A stretch of 64,000 bases of DNA from Amblyornis subalaris (taxonomy: Eukaryota; Chordata; Aves; Passeriformes; Ptilonorhynchidae): NCBI GenBank assembly GCA_018881555.1, contig JACAXG010000028.1, forward strand, positions 4,297,735 through 4,361,734, read 5' to 3'. Of the stretch, positions 60,201-64,000 are shown piece by piece. Position numbers and translations under genes: made by a program. The notes under the pieces were generated by a model. The model ran no database searches, was not told the origin of the DNA, and worked only from the letters and a program-made list of their open reading frames with translations. How positions within the stretch are numbered: the first letter of the stretch is position 1; each line of letters opens with the position of its first letter.

Positions 60201-62311
60201 CTTTTTGGCATTATTGTAAGAACAATAGGGAAGACGAAAATGTGTTTTAAAAAACCTTATATATCTGCTAGAATGAATATATGTAATCCTGGTCTAGTAT
60301 TGCAGACCTATATAATTCATTGTTTGCATCAGGTTAGGTGTCTGCATTTTCTAAAAAACGAAAAAAAAATAATTAAAAGAAATTAATGTATTAGTCAGTG
60401 CTGCTTTGCTTGTTTGCAGAACTTGGTGATTTTATAAAGCCATTTCTGCTGTTTCCCATGAAATGGAACAGATATTAACTATTCAGTCTGTGAAACTTGG
60501 TGTTTTGTTTTGTTCTGTCAGGGGAGTGACAGGAAGGAAGAATATGTTCTGTACATGCACAGCAATCCTGATGAAGGGCAGCGTTTCTCTTTGCATATTA
60601 CTGACCAGTTACTGTGACAACTTCATTTTTGAAATCATAATGAATTTACACACAACCCTTAACTCTTGTCAGTTGTTATCCTTTACAAGCTGATATAAAC
60701 TGAAGACGAGGACAAGAAAATCTCATACATCAAGAGCAGGATATAATCAAGAGTGATTTGGATAATATTAAGTTATTTCATGTATAATATGTTTATAGCT
60801 GGAGTTGCTCCTTCTGGTTATTGTGCCTGGTTTGGGGAGTTCCCTTTGCTCCTCCATATCACCAGTACTACTGACTCAGAAATCTTCCTGAAAAACTCTG
60901 ACATTATTTGTTGACTGGTGCAGAGAAGAATTTCACTTAACTAGAAAGTCATGTGTTTCCTTGCTTCTGTTGGTTCAGGTCAATGGAATGGCCTCCCTGC
61001 ATTCCCCTTTCCCATTCACAGGCTCTCTGTCTGTCACTCTTTTTCTGTTTCTGGGCCAGTTGTGGTTCCCTTTCTTTACTGCACATTCCAGTTTCTGTGT
61101 ATGCCTGCTCTTCCATACCAGGAAATTTTTTTCCTGTGTCAGGAATCTCTTATTTCACTACAAAACCTGTGGCAGGTCTGTTCTCCCCAGGTAATATTCT
61201 CTGTGTGCCCTCCAGTTCAGGTCAAAACCTCAGACTGTGGCTTCTTGCCTGTTCCCTCTTTCTACCACAGGTTGTCTTGATTTGTTTTCTTCTTTGGGAG
61301 AGTCTTTTCACAGAATTTATGTTTGAAACTGAAAAATAAGTGGAGCCGAGGGAAGAATATTGTGCTAGAAGGTATTAATAGCTGAGGGGAGGATATTGTG
61401 CTAGAAGGTATTAATAGCAGTCATCATTTAATTCCTAGATCTCTTGCAGAGGTGTTAGAAACTGCTGGTTCTGCTCTTTGCGTGTCAGGGACTTTGTGCA
61501 TATTCATTTTGTCCCTTTGATTCTCCAGTGTTTACTGGAATTATCAGGAATCTGTTCACACCCAGAACATTTCTTCAAACAGTGGAATGGATGAGATGCA
61601 CGGGAACACATCCAGAAAAATGGCAAAGAAGCAAAAAATAAAGGAAAAAACCCCAATGGTGTAGTTACAATTTTTATTGTCATTATGGTAGAACAGCATG
61701 TGAATAATATTTTGGGTATTTCACGTTTATAAGGATGAAAGACAGTGGCTGAGAGCTTCTGCCTTTTTTTTGTATCTGTTTTCCTTTGATACATCTATAT
61801 CTGAGTCACGTTCTCATTGCAACCTTTCTGCTTAGCTTAAGCTTGGGTCAATTTTGCCTTTTCTGGCCACATAGTAAATGTTTGTTTTTATGACCTGTGA
61901 TGGCTTTGTTATCAAACGGCTCTACTTGGTGGTGTGGAACCCTTTGCAAAGATTTAAAGGCAATGAGTCAAATCATGCATGGCCATGAGTGTGTGAACTC
62001 AACCCTTGCTGTGCACACTGATTCGTAAAAGAGGAGCAGAAATAGCTCCATACAGACAAAGATAGATCAGAGTCATCCATAACTGGATGACTGAAGGTAA
62101 GTTTGGAAACTTAATGGCTCAGAATACTGCACTACCCACAAGGGCTTGTTTTTGTCAACGTTGTTTATTGATGACCTTGTTTGCTCTAATTGCAGGCAGC
62201 TCCTCCTCTGCTGCCTCTGTGCCCCTGGATGAGGCTCACTCGGACGACTCCGATGACGTTGTCATTGTCTCTCCCTTGCTGCAGGTGAAGAAAAGCTACA
62301 CCCACTTTTAA
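39209..62311 (+). CDS. IQCE: IQ motif-containing protein E (IQCE), 22 coding exons
   Basis: Coding exons: 39209-39250, 40984-41031, 41636-41678, 42585-42725, 43018-43149, 44114-44184, 44915-45028, 45602-45652, 46165-46235, 46455-46527, 46930-46979, 49527-49684, 50189-50244, 50533-50738, 51520-51624, 52378-52477, 54677-54772, 55040-55063, 55976-56077, 57110-57240, 57924-58042, 62196-62311. Phases join into 682 codons plus a stop; human IQCE is about 695. Landmarks match human: GDDSLS near the N-terminus, [30 protein letters not shown], a coiled coil over roughly residues 145-490, IQ motifs near 505-519, 528-545 and 583-600, and the tail [13 protein letters not shown]. With EFCAB7, IQCE anchors the EVC-EVC2 complex at the base of cilia and supports Hedgehog signalling; human mutations cause postaxial polydactyly. 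The ATG has a perfect CCACCATGG context. The linker before the first IQ motif is shorter than in human, so one exon in intron 16 may have been missed or lost. Confidence 0.96.
39490..39742 (+). mobile_element. CR1 LINE 3' end, well preserved
   Basis: Near-canonical CR1: GGGGAGGTTTAGGTTGGACA, TTAGGAAGAATTTCTTCACA, TGGAATGGGCTGCCCAGGGA, CCATGGTCTGGTTGACAAGG, TCGGAGGTCTTTTCCAACCT, and the terminal TGATTCTGTGATTCTATG. The limited divergence suggests it is the youngest CR1 copy in the window. Confidence 0.95.
40590..40672 (+). mobile_element. CR1 LINE 3'-end fragment
   Basis: Short tail with GTCCCTGCTCGTGGCACAGG, GGTTGAAACTGGATGATCTT, TAGGGTCCCTTCCAACCCAA and CATTCTGTGATG. It resembles the copy at 6001-6102 and lies in IQCE intron 1. 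Confidence 0.88.
44114..45028 (+). CDS. IQCE: IQCE exons 6-7, conserved core at the start of the coiled coil
   Basis: Exon 6 (44114-44184) encodes [20 protein letters not shown] and ELKK. Exon 7 (44915-45028) encodes a heptad-rich segment with [20 protein letters not shown] and QLLDPSK. These are the most conserved IQCE blocks I recall. The intron between them (44185-44914) shows no repeat. Confidence 0.93.
46980..49526 (+). other. IQCE intron 11
   Basis: A 2.5-kb AT-rich intron. No transposon, RNA or extra exon is recognised. Poly-T runs and a short purine run near 49270 are the only simple-sequence content. Confidence 0.7.
49527..49684 (+). CDS. IQCE: IQCE exon 12 with a competing acceptor
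   Basis: The reading frame requires the acceptor TTTTCCAAG ending at 49526. A CAG ends five bases later (49531) and would shift the frame if used. The exon encodes [20 protein letters not shown] and [20 protein letters not shown], equivalent to the human ENQSLKEDLDRVLSTSP region of the coiled coil. Confidence 0.9.
52478..54676 (+). other. IQCE intron 16
   Basis: A 2.2-kb intron between the last coiled-coil exon and the first IQ exon. Human IQCE has about 35 more residues at this join, so an unrecognised exon could lie here. I found no convincing phase-0 candidate. No repeats identified. Confidence 0.55.
54677..54772 (+). CDS. IQCE: IQCE exon 17, first IQ motif
   Basis: Encodes residues 488-519, ending [17 protein letters not shown]. 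The IQ motif is atypical: IQ is followed by W and Y in place of the usual RG pair, as in the human counterpart (LQAQWKVYK). The donor read here is AGG then GTGAGA. Confidence 0.9.
54971..55016. repeat. Perfect 23-bp tandem duplication
   Basis: Two identical copies of a 23-base unit beginning AACTTGTACATATC and ending GGCATT, at 54971-54993 and 54994-55016. They end 23 bases before IQCE exon 18, inside the region where the branch point and polypyrimidine tract should be. Confidence 0.95.
55040..55063 (+). CDS. IQCE: IQCE exon 18, 24-base micro-exon
   Basis: Eight codons (KEEIALDE) between TTTCATTTCAG and GTGAGTG, phase 0 at both ends. It matches the human KKKKAVLDE segment that links the first two IQ motifs. 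Skipping it would keep the frame. Confidence 0.9.
55976..56077 (+). CDS. IQCE: IQCE exon 19, second IQ motif
   Basis: Encodes [20 protein letters not shown], a canonical IQ motif with the RG pair and basic end, almost identical to the human motif. It is the best predicted calmodulin-type binding site in the protein. Confidence 0.95.
57110..57240 (+). CDS. IQCE: IQCE exon 20, third IQ motif
   Basis: A Ser-rich linker is followed by [20 protein letters not shown], matching the human IIQSALRAHLAR motif. It leaves in phase 2 at GTGAGT. Confidence 0.94.
58043..62195 (+). other. IQCE last intron
   Basis: A 4.2-kb intron, the longest in the gene. It has a 36-bp tandem duplication (61345-61416) but no recognised transposon or coding exon. 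Confidence 0.65.
61345..61416. repeat. 36-bp tandem duplication
   Basis: Two adjacent 36-base units differ at about four positions near their start. The shared part includes ATATTGTGCTAGAAGGTATT followed by AATA. Located in the last IQCE intron. Confidence 0.93.
62196..62311 (+). CDS. IQCE: IQCE terminal exon
   Basis: Acceptor CTAATTGCAG, entered in phase 1. It encodes an acidic segment [13 protein letters not shown], close to human NSDDSDDIVIAPS, then [11 protein letters not shown] and a stop. A possible donor (CTGCAG then GTGAAG) follows the acidic motif. The human protein ends a few residues after it, so reading through to this stop is the simplest model. Confidence 0.82.
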
Positions 62312-62628
62312 GTTTTGGTAACAGGCTCTGGTGATCTTGAATTATTTGATTCACAAAGCTGTTTGTACTAAGGTCAAGCATATCAAAGATGAAAAAAGGG
62401 GGAATATCAGCCCCTTTTTAATGACAGTTGACATTATTTCGGCCATAAATGAGTAATTCTTTGGTATGTTGTCCCTGCAGACTTTATGGCTAAAAGCCAC
62501 CGACTGACTGTTAACCTTACCTTCCTTGTACACAGAGAATTTGGTTTCAAAAACTCAACCAAAACACACTTTAATGTTTTGTTTCCCAATGAGGATTATA
62601 AATTCAGTTGCCAAATTCAAATGAAAGC

Positions 62629-62634
62629 AATAAA
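62629..62634 (+). terminator. IQCE: IQCE poly(A) signal
   Basis: The first canonical AATAAA after the stop, about 320 bases downstream. Further hexamers occur near 63551 and 63935, so longer 3' UTRs are possible. Confidence 0.55.
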
Positions 62635-62659
62635 GCCTTAAGCTATTTCATGTCAAACA

Positions 62660-64000
62660 AAGTTTTGTTTCAGGTCAACTAAAATAATTTGTTTAATCAG
62701 AAAGTGGTCAGTGACATAACTCCAGTTTTCAGCCTCTGTACACAAAGGGATACAACTGGTATTTGTGCTTCACTATTTAAAAATTTTACTGTGTCATATT
62801 TTAATATCTTTTTTGTTTATTTTTATACTGAACATTTACAGTCTGTGCAGACCTTGTAAAGGCTTTTAGAAAGCCATTTCTTTATCATAGGGCTATTCTA
62901 GGCCTACTGTATCAGCTGGGTTTTCTTATTTATTGACCTTTTTCACATGTGTGTATGATGATATGTATAGTACTGTTTTGTATTTGAGATGTCTGATCAC
63001 ATAATCATTGGATTTGTCAGGGTAGGTGTGTAACAGCAGGAATGTTCTGTGAAGGATACCCTTGTGAGTGCTTTTTCTGCTTAAAAAAAATCACAAATTT
63101 GAGTGCATTATGCAGGATCGGCTCTAATATGTGAAAACATGTGATGTGGGAGGTAGAACTGTCTGAAATGTTCACTTGACTACATTGCTCATACCTAGTA
63201 CATGGAGTTTGGTTTGGGAACAGAAGTGGTAGGTTGGATTATAACAGAAATTAAGACTGCATCCAGAAATACCACTGACAATATCATTATCCATGGAAAA
63301 ACCAAAGACCTAATGGGCTGTGGAGAATATAATCAGAGGGGTCTTTCCAAATCTTCTATGGAGTCTCAACCCTTTGACTGGATAATTCCTGCTGTCTTAC
63401 CAACATCCTTCAAAGACATTAAAATGTGTGTAGGTTTTTTTGAAGTGAACTTAGATAAATCATGATATTTATTGGAAGGGGAATTTAATTTTACAAGCAC
63501 ACAATGAAGGTTTTTTGGAAACTCTAATGGTTTCTTTGTCATCAAAGTGTAATAAAGTCTCCTGTAAACAGTGAACACACTCTTAAATATAAGATTTTTA
63601 TCACCTTTTCTTTTCTAAATTAAAAATCAGTCACCACTGTTTTGCAGAATACCAATAAGTCAGGGCTGTCTCAGTTCTGTGATTTCAATGAAGCACTATC
63701 TGAGGCTTATCATAGTTTGTGCCAGTACTTGCAGCCAAAGAGGAAACTGGATGGCTGCAGCACAATGCAGCTGATTTCATTTAATCCCATCGGTGGAAAT
63801 GCTGCCTGTGCTATTTCCAAAGGCAGTTTTGGGAGCTCTCCATACCCACAGCAGTCTGAAGAATGTCACTTGCACTCCCAATGGGTGAATTTTTCCTGCT
63901 GGTGCTTTGGTCACATGGCTGTCATCTGCAGAAAGAATAAAAAAATATATGTAAAATAAAAGGAATAGAATCCTTTTGATAGAAGCTGAGATCTGTTTCC
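62660..64000. other. Sequence downstream of IQCE
   Basis: No coding exon recognised. Two frames (63202-63465 and 63642-63959, 87 and 105 codons) have no family resemblance and no flanking splice chain. It may be an extended IQCE 3' UTR or an intergenic spacer. Confidence 0.55.

Noticed and set aside
63202..63959. Two 87- and 105-codon frames at the right edge, considered as first exons of the next gene (TTYH3 expected)
   Set aside because: No transmembrane segments or family similarity, AT-rich setting, no CpG island.

Overview
The window is vertebrate nuclear DNA, most likely from a bird. The genes are split into many short GT-AG exons, the introns are compact, CpG islands sit at gene starts, and the only interspersed repeats I recognise are 3' ends of CR1 retrotransposons. 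I see no Alu- or B1-like elements. The species cannot be told from the sequence.

Three protein-coding genes can be assembled exon by exon, all with consistent splice phase and no internal stop. (1) AMZ1 (archaemetzincin-1 metallopeptidase), minus strand, coding exons 8957 down to 704, 503 residues. Its poly(A) signal is at 595-600 and its probable promoter is a CpG island at about 15.2-17.0 kb. (2) BRAT1 (BRCA1-associated ATM activator 1), minus strand, 13 coding exons from 38568 down to 29891, 837 residues, with the conserved C-terminal Cys-Tyr. (3) IQCE (IQ motif-containing protein E, ciliary Hedgehog signalling), plus strand, 22 coding exons from 39209 to 62311, 682 residues, with a long coiled coil, three IQ motifs and an acidic C-terminal motif.

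Layout: 1-594 is intergenic, with a plus-strand poly(A) signal that may end a neighbour converging on AMZ1 (GNA12 in mammals). 595-8981 holds AMZ1 exons. 8982-17000 is the AMZ1 upstream region and CpG island, rich in minisatellites. 17000-29750 shows no recognisable gene and one small isolated CpG-rich patch near 24.2 kb. 29750-38568 is BRAT1. 38400-39400 is a shared bidirectional CpG-island promoter with NRF1-, RFX (X-box)- and ETS-type motifs. 39209-62650 is IQCE. 62650-64000 is downstream sequence with no recognised gene.

The genes do not form one pathway: a peptidase, a genome-maintenance/Integrator factor and a ciliary scaffold. Their linkage is the conserved synteny of human 7p22.3, but the order differs. 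In human, AMZ1 lies beyond IQCE-TTYH3; here AMZ1 is on the BRAT1 side. That is the arrangement expected after inversion of a BRAT1-IQCE(-TTYH3) block. I see no convincing unknown gene system. The most interesting points are the rearranged synteny, the X-box in the shared promoter, the paired minisatellites and purine tract in the AMZ1 CpG island, the missing third metzincin histidine in AMZ1, and a few splice-site and repeat curiosities.
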